From positions 170,887 to 234,886 of the forward strand of contig NZ_VUNI01000002.1 in NCBI RefSeq assembly GCF_009695765.1: a stretch of DNA of 64,000 bases, written 5' to 3'. Both the position numbers and the translations under genes were made by a program. The notes beneath the pieces were generated by a model, which did not search any database, was not told the origin of the DNA, and saw only the letters and a list, made by a program, of their open reading frames with translations. Below are positions 37,544 to 46,191 of the stretch, piece by piece; position 1 is the first letter of the stretch; the number at the start of each line of letters is the position of its first letter. The DNA comes from Roseburia porci. Its GTDB lineage: Bacteria; Bacillota; Clostridia; Lachnospirales; Lachnospiraceae.

Positions 37544-38332
37544 ATGTCTGTAACGATTAAGTCTGCCAGAGAAATCGAACTGATGCGCGAGGCGGGAAGA
37601 ATTCTTGCCAGAGTACATCAGGATCTGGGAAAAGAAATAAAGCCGGGAATGTCTACGCTTGACGTAGACAGACTTGGTGAGGAAATGATTCGAAGCTATG
37701 AATGCATTCCTTCTTTTAAAAATTACTGTGGCTATCCTGCATCAATCTGTGTTTCGGTAAACGAAGAAGTGGTGCACGGAATCCCACGTAAGGATAAGAT
37801 CCTGCAGGAAGGCGATATCGTGAGCCTGGATGCGGGAGTCATCTACAAAGGATATCATTCAGACGCAGCGCGGACAGTTGCAGTCGGTGAGATCAGTAAA
37901 GAAGCACAGGATCTGATCGACCGGACGAGACAGAGCTTTTTCGAAGGAATGAAAAAGGCAGTTGCCGGAAAACATCTTCATGACATCGGAGCTGCGATCG
38001 GAACCTACGCAGAAAGCTTTGGCTACGGAGTCGTAAGAGACCTGGTTGGACATGGAATCGGAACACATCTCCACGAAGATCCGGAGATCCCGAATTTCAA
38101 ACAGTTCCGGAGAGGCATCAAACTTCGCCCGGGAATGACACTTGCGGTAGAGCCGATGATCAACATGGGAACACCGGAAGTTGTATGGATGGATGATGAG
38201 TGGACCGTTGTGACAGAGGATATGTCCTTATCCGCACATTATGAGAATACGATCCTGATCACAGAAGGCAGGCCTGAGATCCTTTCATTGACAGAGGACG
38301 AGAAAGCGGCAGGTTTTCTGGATCTCTTTTAA
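37544..38332 (+). CDS. map: Methionine aminopeptidase, type I
   Basis: 262 residues. Metal ligands are visible: Asp in SLDAGVIY, Asp in YHSDAARTV, His in GHGIGTHLHEDP, Glu in AVEPMIN and the late Glu in the YENTILITE region. It removes initiator Met from nascent proteins. adk-map-infA is the standard order. Confidence 0.97.
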   Translation: MSVTIKSAREIELMREAGRILARVHQDLGKEIKPGMSTLDVDRLGEEMIRSYECIPSFKNYCGYPASICVSVNEEVVHGIPRKDKILQEGDIVSLDAGVIYKGYHSDAARTVAVGEISKEAQDLIDRTRQSFFEGMKKAVAGKHLHDIGAAIGTYAESFGYGVVRDLVGHGIGTHLHEDPEIPNFKQFRRGIKLRPGMTLAVEPMINMGTPEVVWMDDEWTVVTEDMSLSAHYENTILITEGRPEILSLTEDEKAAGFLDLF

Positions 38333-38379
38333 CAGATAATATAGATCCCGGAAGGGAATTCATTAGGAGGAATTAAGAT

Positions 38380-38598
38380 ATGTCAAAAGCAGACGTAATT
38401 GAAGTAGAAGGTGTTGTAGTTGAAAAATTACCAAATGCATTCTTTAAAGTAGAACTTGAGAATGGACATCAGATTTTAGCAACCATCAGTGGTAAATTAA
38501 GAATGAACTTCATTCGTATTTTACCGGGAGATAAAGTAACAATTGAAATGTCACCATATGATCTGACAAAGGGCAGAATTATCTGGCGTGACAAATAA
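38380..38598 (+). CDS. infA: Translation initiation factor IF-1
   Basis: 72 residues: [68 protein letters not shown], the complete IF-1 OB-fold. It occupies the A site during initiation. AGGAGG precedes the ATG. A strong promoter lies 9 bp downstream of its stop. Confidence 0.98.
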   Translation: MSKADVIEVEGVVVEKLPNAFFKVELENGHQILATISGKLRMNFIRILPGDKVTIEMSPYDLTKGRIIWRDK

Positions 38599-38606
38599 AA
38601 AAGTGA

Positions 38607-38635
38607 TTGACTTCCAGGTGCCCGATGTGTATAAT
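38607..38635 (+). promoter_or_regulatory. Internal promoter for rpmJ-rpsM-rpsK-rpsD-rpoA-rplQ
   Basis: TTGACT (38607-38612), 17-bp spacer, consensus TATAAT (38630-38635). One of the best matches in the window; it would allow the alpha operon to be driven separately from the S10-spc genes. Confidence 0.85.
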
Positions 38636-38720
38636 GTTATACGGACACTTTTGGAAAGTACCCATGAAAGCTTATAAAAGCCGTTAAATTGGGGCTTTTA
38701 GAGAGAAAGGAGGATTTGCT

Positions 38721-38834
38721 GTGAAGGTAAGATCATCAGTTAAACCTATTTGCGAAAAATGCAAAGTCATTAAAAGAAAAGGAAGCATCAGAATTATCTG
38801 CGAGAATCCTAAGCATAAACAGAGACAGGGTTAA
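38721..38834 (+). CDS. rpmJ: 50S ribosomal protein L36
   Basis: 37 residues from a GTG with AAAGGAGGA upstream: [20 protein letters not shown] then [15 protein letters not shown]. The Cys-x2-Cys, Cys and His of the zinc site are all present (the zinc-binding form). It follows infA as usual. Confidence 0.96.
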   Translation: MKVRSSVKPICEKCKVIKRKGSIRIICENPKHKQRQG

Positions 38835-39125
38835 TCGGCTTCCAAATTATTTATTATGTGCGGCTGCAGCGCAATACCATTGTGCTGTTTCATAATAAAA
38901 CAGCAGCATAAGCTGGGGATTTACTATAATACCGAGTGGTAGATCCGAAATATGCGAAGACTGCCTTTAGGCGATGAATTGAACAATATGGTAAAAGTAT
39001 TCGTATGCACACATTTCAGGGCGTGCAACCGTAGCTGTATGCGGGTATTTTTCGGATGAGATATATGGTTGCAGATATATCGTTACTATAATAATCAGGA
39101 AAATTTTATGGAGGTGTAAACACAC
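38835..39125 (+). promoter_or_regulatory. Long structured spacer between rpmJ and rpsM
   Basis: 291 bp without a gene. Hairpin TGCTGTTT (38883-38890) with AAACAGCA (38898-38905); ATCCGAAA (38943-38950) pairs with TTTCGGAT (39050-39057) and encloses about 100 bases with inner stems; TTACTATAAT occurs twice, starting at 38931 and 39083, flanking the structure. No T run follows a stem, so it is not a simple terminator. Candidate leader for S13 or the alpha operon. Confidence 0.5.
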
Positions 39126-39494
39126 ATGGCTCGTATTGCAGGTGTAGATTTACCAAGAGAAAAACGTGTTGAGATCGGTTTAACTTACATTTACGGAATC
39201 GGAAGAGTAAGTTCTAATCGTATCCTTGAAGCAGCTAACGTAGATCCTAACACTCGTGTTAGAGATTTAACTGACGAAGAAGTAAAGAGAATCAGCGCAG
39301 TCATCGATGAGACACAGACTGTAGAAGGTGATTTAAGAAGAGAGATCGCTCTTAATATTAAGAGACTTCAGGAAATCGGATGCTATCGTGGAATCCGTCA
39401 TAGAAAAGGACTTCCAGTTCGTGGTCAGAAAACAAAGACCAACGCAAGAACAAGAAAAGGTCCTAAGAGAACTGTTGCTAATAAGAAAAAATAA
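39126..39494 (+). CDS. rpsM: 30S ribosomal protein S13
   Basis: 122 residues: [26 protein letters not shown] and the C-terminal [22 protein letters not shown] that touches P-site tRNA. Head protein forming bridges to 23S rRNA and L5. GGAGG lies before it. Confidence 0.97.
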   Translation: MARIAGVDLPREKRVEIGLTYIYGIGRVSSNRILEAANVDPNTRVRDLTDEEVKRISAVIDETQTVEGDLRREIALNIKRLQEIGCYRGIRHRKGLPVRGQKTKTNARTRKGPKRTVANKKK

Positions 39495-39567
39495 TCGGTG
39501 AATACAGAGGTATTCCTTATATAGTAACGTAACATTTTGAATAATAAGAAAGTAGGTTAGTTTAGAT

Positions 39568-39963
39568 ATGGCTAAGAACGTTGCAAAGAAAACAACTAAA
39601 AAGCGTGTAAAGAAAAACGTTGAACGCGGACAGGCACATATTCAGTCATCTTTTAATAATACAATCGTAACTATTACTGATACTGAGGGTAATGCTTTAT
39701 CATGGGCAAGTGCTGGTGGTCTTGGATTTAGAGGTTCAAAGAAATCTACTCCATATGCTGCACAGATGGCAGCTGAGACAGCTACAAAGGCAGCTTTAAT
39801 TCATGGCTTAAAAACAGTTGACGTTATGGTTAAAGGACCAGGATCTGGTAGAGAAGCCGCTATCAGAGCTCTTTCCGCTTGTGGTCTTGAAGTTACTTCC
39901 ATCAAAGACGTAACTCCAGTACCTCACAATGGATGTCGTCCACCAAAACGCAGAAGAGTTTAA
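39568..39963 (+). CDS. rpsK: 30S ribosomal protein S11
   Basis: 131 residues: [41 protein letters not shown] and the C-terminal [18 protein letters not shown]. Platform protein at the mRNA exit. The ribosome site is weak (AAGTAGG). Confidence 0.97.
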   Translation: MAKNVAKKTTKKRVKKNVERGQAHIQSSFNNTIVTITDTEGNALSWASAGGLGFRGSKKSTPYAAQMAAETATKAALIHGLKTVDVMVKGPGSGREAAIRALSACGLEVTSIKDVTPVPHNGCRPPKRRRV

Positions 39964-39982
39964 TTAGGAGGTATAGATTAAG

Positions 39983-40576
39983 ATGGCAGTTAATAAAGTA
40001 CCTGTACTGAAAAGATGCAGATCCCTTGGATTAGAACCAAGTTATTTAGGATATGATAAGAAATCCAAAAGAAATTTACAGAGAGCAAACAAGAAGGTTT
40101 CTGAGTATGGCCTTCAGTTAAGAGAGAAACAGAAAGCAAAATTCATCTATGGTGTATTAGAGAAACCTTTCCATAACTACTATGAGAAAGCTGACCAGAT
40201 GAAAGGCATGACTGGTACAAACTTAATGACAATTCTTGAGTCCAGACTGGATAACGTAGTATTCCGTCTTGGATTTGCTCGTACAAGAAAAGAAGCTAGA
40301 CAGGTTGTTGACCATAAATTCGTTACAGTAAACGGAAAAGTTGTTAACATTCCTTCTTACTTAGTAAAAGCTGGAGACGTAATCGAAATCAAAGAGAGCA
40401 AAAAAGGCATCCAGCGTATGAAAGATATCGTTGAAGTTGCAGGCGGAAGAATCGTACCAGAATGGTTAGATGTTGACGCTGAGAAATTACAGGGAACTGT
40501 AAAAGAATTACCAACACGTGAGCAGATCGACGTTCCAGTTGATGAAATGCTTATCGTCGAGTTATACTCTAAATAA
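39983..40576 (+). CDS. rpsD: 30S ribosomal protein S4
   Basis: 197 residues: [15 protein letters not shown] at the start, the S4 RNA-binding domain [34 protein letters not shown], and the C-terminal [12 protein letters not shown]. The N-terminal Cys-rich zinc site of long S4 forms is absent. S4 nucleates 30S assembly and represses the alpha operon in other bacteria. A 172-bp structured gap follows before rpoA. Confidence 0.97.
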   Translation: MAVNKVPVLKRCRSLGLEPSYLGYDKKSKRNLQRANKKVSEYGLQLREKQKAKFIYGVLEKPFHNYYEKADQMKGMTGTNLMTILESRLDNVVFRLGFARTRKEARQVVDHKFVTVNGKVVNIPSYLVKAGDVIEIKESKKGIQRMKDIVEVAGGRIVPEWLDVDAEKLQGTVKELPTREQIDVPVDEMLIVELYSK

Positions 40577-40748
40577 TATAGCCGTTATTAAGCGGATTAG
40601 AACTTTTGTCAGAAGCGGATTGGGTGCTTGCACCATAATCTGCTTCCGGCTATCTATAGAGATATATGATTTTTCCGGGAAAATAGTACCGGAGGAAGCA
40701 GTATGACTTAAAAACTAGCAACGATACCCGAGAAGGAGGGACTTTGTA
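40577..40748 (+). promoter_or_regulatory. Structured spacer between rpsD and rpoA
   Basis: An outer stem ATAGCCG (40578-40584) with CGGCTAT (40647-40653) encloses GAAGCGGATT (40612-40621) with AATCTGCTTC (40637-40646), tipped by GGTGC/GCACC. A third hairpin TCCGG/CCGGA (40674-40693) lies closer to rpoA. There is no T run. It may adjust rpoA output relative to ribosomal proteins. Confidence 0.5.
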
Positions 40749-41708
40749 GTGTTCGATTTTGAAAAACCAAAAATTGAAATCGCTGAAATTTCAGAAGACA
40801 AAAAATACGGCAGATTTGTTGTAGAACCTTTGGAAAGAGGATATGGTACAACACTTGGTAATTCTTTAAGAAGAATCATGCTTTCTTCATTACCAGGAGC
40901 AGCTGTAAGCCAGGTTAAGATTGATGGTGTTTTACATGAATTCAGTTCTATTCCAGGAGTTAAGGAAGATGTTACTGAGATCATCATGAACATCAAATGT
41001 CTTGCTATTAGAAATAATAGCTCTACTAATGAACCAAAAGTTGCTTATATTGAATTCGAAGGGGAAGGCGTTGTTACAGCAGCTGATATTCAGGTTGACT
41101 CCGATATCGAGATCATGAACCCGGATTTAGTAATTGCTCACTTAAATGGCGGAGCTGAAAGCAAGTTATACATGGAGCTTACAATCACAAAAGGAAGAGG
41201 ATATGTAAGCGCTGATAAGAATAAGACAGAGGATACTCCAATCGGTGTGATCGCTGTTGATTCTATCTATACTCCGGTAGAGCGTGTAAATTTAACAATT
41301 GAGAATACCCGTGTTGGTCAGATCACTGACTACGATAAGCTCACATTAGATGTATATACCAACGGAACATTAGAGCCAGACGAGGCTGTATCACTTGCAG
41401 CAAAAGTTCTGAGCGAGCATCTGAACCTCTTCATCGACTTATCTGATGCTGCACAGCAGGCAGAAGTAATGATCGAGAAAGAGAACGATGCAAAAGAGAA
41501 AGTTCTTGAGATGAACATCGATGAGCTTGAACTGTCTGTACGTTCTTACAACTGCTTAAAGAGAGCAGGAATCAACACTGTTGAGGAACTTACAAACAGA
41601 ACACCTGAAGATATGATGAAGGTTCGTAACCTTGGACGCAAATCTTTAGAAGAAGTATTAGCGAAGTTAAAAGAATTAGGATTACAGTTAAATCAGGGTG
41701 AAGACTAA
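40749..41708 (+). CDS. rpoA: RNA polymerase alpha subunit
   Basis: 319 residues from a GTG with AAGGAGG upstream. The N-terminal dimerisation domain has [32 protein letters not shown]; the C-terminal domain has [45 protein letters not shown], which binds UP elements and activators. Ordinary full-length copy. Confidence 0.98.
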   Translation: MFDFEKPKIEIAEISEDKKYGRFVVEPLERGYGTTLGNSLRRIMLSSLPGAAVSQVKIDGVLHEFSSIPGVKEDVTEIIMNIKCLAIRNNSSTNEPKVAYIEFEGEGVVTAADIQVDSDIEIMNPDLVIAHLNGGAESKLYMELTITKGRGYVSADKNKTEDTPIGVIAVDSIYTPVERVNLTIENTRVGQITDYDKLTLDVYTNGTLEPDEAVSLAAKVLSEHLNLFIDLSDAAQQAEVMIEKENDAKEKVLEMNIDELELSVRSYNCLKRAGINTVEELTNRTPEDMMKVRNLGRKSLEEVLAKLKELGLQLNQGED

Positions 41709-41738
41709 TCAATCGCCTAACCCTTTTTTATAACTCAT

Positions 41739-41862
41739 ATAGGCAGAACCAGTAAGACCGAAGAGCGTGGCCTATGTCTAACTCATGAGTGGCACCTGGC
41801 AGCAATGCTGCCACAACAAGATTACACATTCGGTAAGTAAGACCAAAGAGCGTGGCCGGATG
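41739..41862 (+). promoter_or_regulatory. Tandem hairpins with a common loop before rplQ
   Basis: Hairpin A: ATAGGC (41739-41744) with GCCTAT (41770-41775). Hairpin B: CATTCGG (41827-41833) with CCGGATG (41856-41862). Both loops carry AGTAAGACC, then G or A, then AAGAGCGTGG, while the stems differ yet stay paired. A plain hairpin GGCAGC/GCTGCC (around 41798-41812) sits between. This is typical of a conserved RNA motif repeated in tandem; it may bind L17 or another product. Confidence 0.65.
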
Positions 41863-41885
41863 TTCCACAAATGGAGGATATTAAA

Positions 41886-42422
41886 ATGGCAAAGTATCGC
41901 AAATTAAGCAGAACCTCAAGCCAGAGAAAAGCATTATTAAGAGGTCAGGTAACAGCACTTATCGCTAACGGTAAGATCGTTACAACAGAAGCAAAAGCAA
42001 AAGAAGTTCGTAAGATCGCTGAAGGTCTTATCGCTTCTGCAGTAAGAGAAAAAGACAACTTCGAAGAAGTTACTGTAAAAGCTAAAGTTGCCCGCAAGGA
42101 CAAAGATGGCAAGAGAGTAAAAGAAGTTGTTGATGGAAAAAAAGTTACAGTATACGATGAAGTTGAGAAGACAATCAAGAAAGATAAACCTTCACGTCTT
42201 CATGCAAGAAGAGAGATGCTGAAAGTTCTCTACACTGTAAAAGAAGTTCCAACTACTGCATCTGGAAAGAAAAAGAATACAAAAGAAGTTGATCTTACAG
42301 CTAAATTATTTGATGAGATCGCTCCTAAGTATGCAGGACGTAACGGTGGTTACACAAGAATCGTAAAGATCGGTCAGCGTAAAGGTGACGGAGCTTTAGA
42401 AGTAGTTCTTGAGTTAGTTTAA
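41886..42422 (+). CDS. rplQ: 50S ribosomal protein L17, with insertion
   Basis: 178 residues from the ATG at 41886 (GGAGG upstream). KYRKLSRTSSQRKALLRGQVTALIANGKIVTTEAKAKEVRK and YAGRNGGYTRIVKIGQRKGDGALEVVLELV are the two halves of L17. Between them are about 50 additional, lysine-rich residues (VARKDKDGKRVKEVV onward), making it longer than the 115-130 usual in other bacteria. Last gene of the superoperon, followed by a bidirectional terminator. Confidence 0.95.
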   Translation: MAKYRKLSRTSSQRKALLRGQVTALIANGKIVTTEAKAKEVRKIAEGLIASAVREKDNFEEVTVKAKVARKDKDGKRVKEVVDGKKVTVYDEVEKTIKKDKPSRLHARREMLKVLYTVKEVPTTASGKKKNTKEVDLTAKLFDEIAPKYAGRNGGYTRIVKIGQRKGDGALEVVLELV

Positions 42423-42463
42423 TTATCCGCTGTCGCAGTATTGTGCGAATGCATGATATAATA

Positions 42464-42509
42464 AAAAGAACCGGTTCACAGATCGATGGATTTGTGAACC
42501 GGTTCTTTT
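42464..42509. terminator. Bidirectional terminator between rplQ and prs
   Basis: A 17-bp perfect stem with AAAAGAACCGGTTCACA at 42464-42480 and its complement at 42493-42509; A run before, T run after, so it works for both convergent genes. Confidence 0.92.
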
Positions 42510-42515
42510 GTTTTA

Positions 42516-43700
42516 TTATGCCTGTTTTTGCTCCTCGTTATATTCGTTAACGAGTTTTTTGATTCTGTCATATGGGTTTAAGAGCTCGCTGATAGAAGCA
42601 TCATGATTTAAGTTATCGATGATGAAGGCGATATATTTACTCATATCACAGCTGATGTAGTATTCTCTTGAAAGAAGATCCGGTGTCTGATAAGTAAGGT
42701 TTGTAGTAACAACACGGTAAATAAGACCTTCTTCGTAAGCTTTGTCAAATTTCTCAAGTCCGTTTGTGAAAAGGCCGAACGTAGATACAACAAAGATTCT
42801 CTTTGCTTTACGTTTTTTCAGCTCTTTTGCAGTGTCAATCATGCTTTCGCCAGAGGAGATCATATCGTCGATGATCATAACATCCTTGCCTTCTACAGAG
42901 TCACCTAAGAACTCATGGGCAACGATTGGGTTACGTCCATCAATAATTGTACTATAATCACGGCGTTTATAGAACATACCCATATCAACGCCTAATACGT
43001 TTGCCATATAAATTGCACGACCGGTTGCGCCTTCATCCGGGCTGATGATCATTAAGTGATCAGCATCGATCTTGATATCTTTTACATTCTTTAAGATACC
43101 TTTGATGAACTGGTATGCAGGCTGTACTGTGTCGAATCCTTTCAGAGGAATTGCGTTCTGTACACGTGGGTCATGTGCATCGAATGTGATAATGTTATCA
43201 ACACCCATTGCGATCAGTTCCTGAAGAGCTAAAGCACAGTCTAAGGACTCACGGGAGGTACGTTTGTGCTGACGGCTCTCATAAAGGAATGGAAGGATAA
43301 CAGTGATTCTTCTTGCTTTTCCACCGATAGCTGCAATGACACGTTTCAGATCCTGATAATGATCGTCTGGTGACATATGGTTGGTGTGTCCACATAAAGA
43401 ATAGGTAAGGCTGTAGTTTGTAACATCGACCATGATGTAGACATCGTAACCACGAACAGAGTGGTTGATCACACATTTTGCTTCACCGGAACCAAATCTT
43501 GGGGTATAAGGTTTGATGATATAGCTGTCCTTTGCGTAATCTTTAAACGCGATATCGTTGAGGTGATCGTGTTCTCTTCTGCCTCTCCACTTTGCAAGAT
43601 AGTGGTCTACCTTTTCACCCATTTCGATACAGCTTTCTGTAGGAATGAGGGCGAGAATTCCCTGTGGAATAGTTTCTAAAAATTTTTCATCTTTTGGCAT
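42516..43700 (-). CDS. prs: Ribose-phosphate pyrophosphokinase
   Basis: 394 residues from the ATG at 43700, with GGAGGAG ahead; eight codons upstream also open from 43724. A PRPP-binding loop is seen in DVMIIDDMISSGESMIDTA, with the catalytic flexible loop KRRDYSTI and the N-terminal PRPP synthase domain with RQHKRTSRESLDCALALQEL. It makes PRPP from ribose-5-phosphate and ATP. Some 80 residues longer than the classical 315, with an N-terminal extension, a form known in Clostridia. The nearest upstream gene in the same direction is dnaC. Confidence 0.9.
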   Translation of the reverse strand: MPKDEKFLETIPQGILALIPTESCIEMGEKVDHYLAKWRGRREHDHLNDIAFKDYAKDSYIIKPYTPRFGSGEAKCVINHSVRGYDVYIMVDVTNYSLTYSLCGHTNHMSPDDHYQDLKRVIAAIGGKARRITVILPFLYESRQHKRTSRESLDCALALQELIAMGVDNIITFDAHDPRVQNAIPLKGFDTVQPAYQFIKGILKNVKDIKIDADHLMIISPDEGATGRAIYMANVLGVDMGMFYKRRDYSTIIDGRNPIVAHEFLGDSVEGKDVMIIDDMISSGESMIDTAKELKKRKAKRIFVVSTFGLFTNGLEKFDKAYEEGLIYRVVTTNLTYQTPDLLSREYYISCDMSKYIAFIIDNLNHDASISELLNPYDRIKKLVNEYNEEQKQA

Positions 43701-43742
43701 TTGATGACTCCTCCATAAAAACATTGATTGGTTATTATTTAT

Positions 43743-44723
43743 TTATCGCATACGGCGTTTGATACGAATATCGTCGCCGAAAAGCTTCAGTATTGTGTAA
43801 TTGCTGGAAATCCGGGACAAAGTCCTTTCGGAATAGATATCCACCATCTGGTTCATATTAAGATTGGTCGATATAATCGTCGATTTCTGGCGAAGTATAC
43901 GCTCATTAATGCATAAGAATAATTGTGATGTGGTAAACGAATTGGAAAGCTCCGTACCAAGATCGTCGATGATCAGAAGATCACAATCAAAGATATTCTG
44001 GTGTGCAGCGATTGCATCGGAATCTTTTTCAAACACACCTTTGCTTAATATATCAAATAATTGAAAGGCTGTAAAGTAGATAACAGAATAACCTGCATCT
44101 AACAGCTCTTTTGCGACACAGTTGGAGAGGAAAGTTTTGCCGACTCCGGTGTCACCATAGAAGAACAGATTCTTTGGTTTCTTATCAAACTGGTCGATGA
44201 ATTTCCGACATTCCATAACTGCGTGTTTGGCAGTGGCAAGGGATGACAGCCCGGTCGCCGGATTGACATCATCATCGGAATAATATTCATAGGAAAAGGT
44301 GTCAAAATTCTCTTTTTCCAGTATCTGTCGGATGTTAGACTGGGCATAGACAACGTTGATCATTGCCTGTTTAAAACAGTGACAGCGTTTGCCGTTAATA
44401 AAACCGGTATCTTTACAGTCCGGACAATCATAAATCGGTGCAAGGTAATCTGTGGAATATCCAAGACCGCGGATTAAAGCCTGGCGTTCCTGACGGATGT
44501 TGGCAAGCTGGACTTTCAGCTCTGTCAGTGCCTGAGTCTGTCCGTCAAGATATTTATGTGCCTGTGCGACCGAGCAGGATGCGATAGAGTCGTCCAGTTC
44601 CTTCAGGCGTGGAGCCTTCGCATAGACCTCTTTTAACCGCTCCTGGCGGCGTCTGGAGTTCTTCAGCTGGATTGCATCATAGCTGCGGATGATCTCATCA
44701 TATTGTGCATTTGTTAAAGGCAT
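43743..44723 (-). CDS. dnaC: DnaC/DnaI-like helicase loader ATPase
   Basis: 326 residues. N-terminal coiled coil (about 1-95), a zinc-type Cys cluster C-x2-C with GKRCHC (CPDCKDTGFINGKRCHC), then a AAA+ domain with Walker A FYGDTGVGKT, Walker B DLLIIDDLG and sensor 1 STNLN. The layout fits DnaI-type loaders that place the replicative helicase. It lies 39 bp after the dnaD-like gene, a usual replication initiation pair in Clostridia. Confidence 0.88.
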   Translation of the reverse strand: MPLTNAQYDEIIRSYDAIQLKNSRRRQERLKEVYAKAPRLKELDDSIASCSVAQAHKYLDGQTQALTELKVQLANIRQERQALIRGLGYSTDYLAPIYDCPDCKDTGFINGKRCHCFKQAMINVVYAQSNIRQILEKENFDTFSYEYYSDDDVNPATGLSSLATAKHAVMECRKFIDQFDKKPKNLFFYGDTGVGKTFLSNCVAKELLDAGYSVIYFTAFQLFDILSKGVFEKDSDAIAAHQNIFDCDLLIIDDLGTELSNSFTTSQLFLCINERILRQKSTIISTNLNMNQMVDIYSERTLSRISSNYTILKLFGDDIRIKRRMR

Positions 44724-44762
44724 GAGTGTTCCTCCGGTATATCATGTGATTCAGCCCGGAAA

Positions 44763-45854
44763 TTATTCATGGACTGAAGTGGTTAATAGCATTTTTTCCA
44801 GCTGGTCGTAATCGTACTCCCGCTGATTAAAATTGTTGAATTTATTTTTGGAAGCCGGAGCTGAAGTATTGGAAGCTGCTGCGGCCTTTTTATTGCGATT
44901 GTAGCTGGAATCCAGTCTTGCAACGTCTTTTAACGTATGTACACGATTCTTATGCCAGCTTGTGAGAATGGAATCGGTATATTCAAAGCTCGGCTGATGC
45001 GTTGCGGTGATCGTGCGTTTGCAGGCCTCCTGGATGAGTTCCATATCGTATCCGAATTCCCTGGTCCATTTGGTGATCAGAACTGTCTCGGATTCCACAA
45101 GATTCCGGCCGGAAATTCCGAGAGCCTTCATGACACCGTAGTAGACCTGGCTGTGTGCGGCAGAATTGGCTTTTGCCTGTTCCACGGTTGTGATGTTCTG
45201 GCTGCACCAGCCAAGAGCAACCTTTTCCATATAACGGATGCTCGAGTGTCCCTTGCTGATACAGTATTCCACAAGGTAAACGATCAGCTCTGTAGAAAAA
45301 TGCAGGGACTCATGCCAGTAAAGGATCGTGTTGATATCGGTTGGATTCAGTGGGTGCTTCAGATAGGTCTCCACGATAAAAAAGAGTTCTGAAATATCTT
45401 CATCTTTTTGGAATGCTTTGATCTCATCAAGCGTATACTCTTTTTTAGAAGGGGCTTTGGAAGCACTCTTCTGTGAGACGGTGGAAGTCTCCTTTGGTGC
45501 CGCTTCCTTCTGGACCGTCGTGGTCGGAATCGGAGCTGTCGCATCCAAAGTCTCCGGTCTTACTGTAAGAAAATAAATACCGAGAATCGAGGCGTCATCG
45601 GCATATTCAAGCTTGAGAAGACCAACTTTCTCCCAGTATTTTAAGGCACGGACAACATCTTTTTCGGTATGTTCAAAAAGATCTGCAATTGCAGACACAG
45701 ACACCGTTTTGGAAGAAGATGCCATGCAGCGGAGCAGATATATGTATACTTTTACAAATTCGCCATTGGCTTCCGGCATGTAATGATCGATAAAATAATT
45801 GGAAACACTTGTCATTGCATCTGGACAATCACTGTGTAATTGAATGGCTGCCAT
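44763..45854 (-). CDS. DnaD-like replication initiation protein
   Basis: 363 residues from ATG 45854, preceded by AAAGAGG; an ATG at 45917 further upstream is less likely. The N-terminal winged helix (FVKVYIYLLRCMASSSKTVSVSAIADLFEHTEKDVVRALKYWEKVGLLKLEY) is followed by a variable low-complexity linker, then two DnaD/DnaB_2-type domains: ISELFFIVETYLKHPLNPTDI and YYGVMKALGISGRNLVESE with WHKNRVHTLKD. Domain layout matches DnaD and DnaB of Firmicutes, which assemble with DnaI at origins. Confidence 0.85.
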   Translation of the reverse strand: MAAIQLHSDCPDAMTSVSNYFIDHYMPEANGEFVKVYIYLLRCMASSSKTVSVSAIADLFEHTEKDVVRALKYWEKVGLLKLEYADDASILGIYFLTVRPETLDATAPIPTTTVQKEAAPKETSTVSQKSASKAPSKKEYTLDEIKAFQKDEDISELFFIVETYLKHPLNPTDINTILYWHESLHFSTELIVYLVEYCISKGHSSIRYMEKVALGWCSQNITTVEQAKANSAAHSQVYYGVMKALGISGRNLVESETVLITKWTREFGYDMELIQEACKRTITATHQPSFEYTDSILTSWHKNRVHTLKDVARLDSSYNRNKKAAAASNTSAPASKNKFNNFNQREYDYDQLEKMLLTTSVHE

Positions 45855-46030
45855 GTTATTACCTCTTTCATTGGCCCGACATGAAAATACCATGTTCGAG
45901 CCGGATTCTGTAGGCATTATAGCACAATCACATTTTAAAGTGAAGATGGTAAGTATTCACAAACGGGTCGAAAGCGAATGGATAGAGTGTTCATATTTTG
46001 GATAAAAGATGTGAACAAAAATGTTGATAA

Positions 46031-46181
46031 TGTGGATAACTACGTGGAAAACCTCTGAAACGCATGAAAAATGCGGAAATCTGGCAATAAAACCAATGTT
46101 TTTATAACGTGGATAAGCTGGTGATTAATGAAAAAAAATCCACACAGCAGATGGAAGATATCCAGTCTGTTGTGTGGATAA
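46031..46181. promoter_or_regulatory. DnaA-box-like sites between dnaD and murC
   Basis: The DnaA box TGTGGATAA occurs at 46031-46039 and 46173-46181, with a one-mismatch copy CGTGGATAA at 46108-46116; another perfect copy lies in murC at 46511-46519. The 45855-46191 gap has no gene. The sites could titrate DnaA or tie the dnaD-like operon to initiation; dnaA itself is not nearby, so this is not taken as oriC. Confidence 0.5.
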
Positions 46182-46191
46182 GGTGGAAAAA

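Noticed and set aside
46031..46181. Chromosome origin oriC
   Set aside because: Only three DnaA-like boxes, no AT-rich unwinding stretch recognised, and dnaA/dnaN are not nearby.
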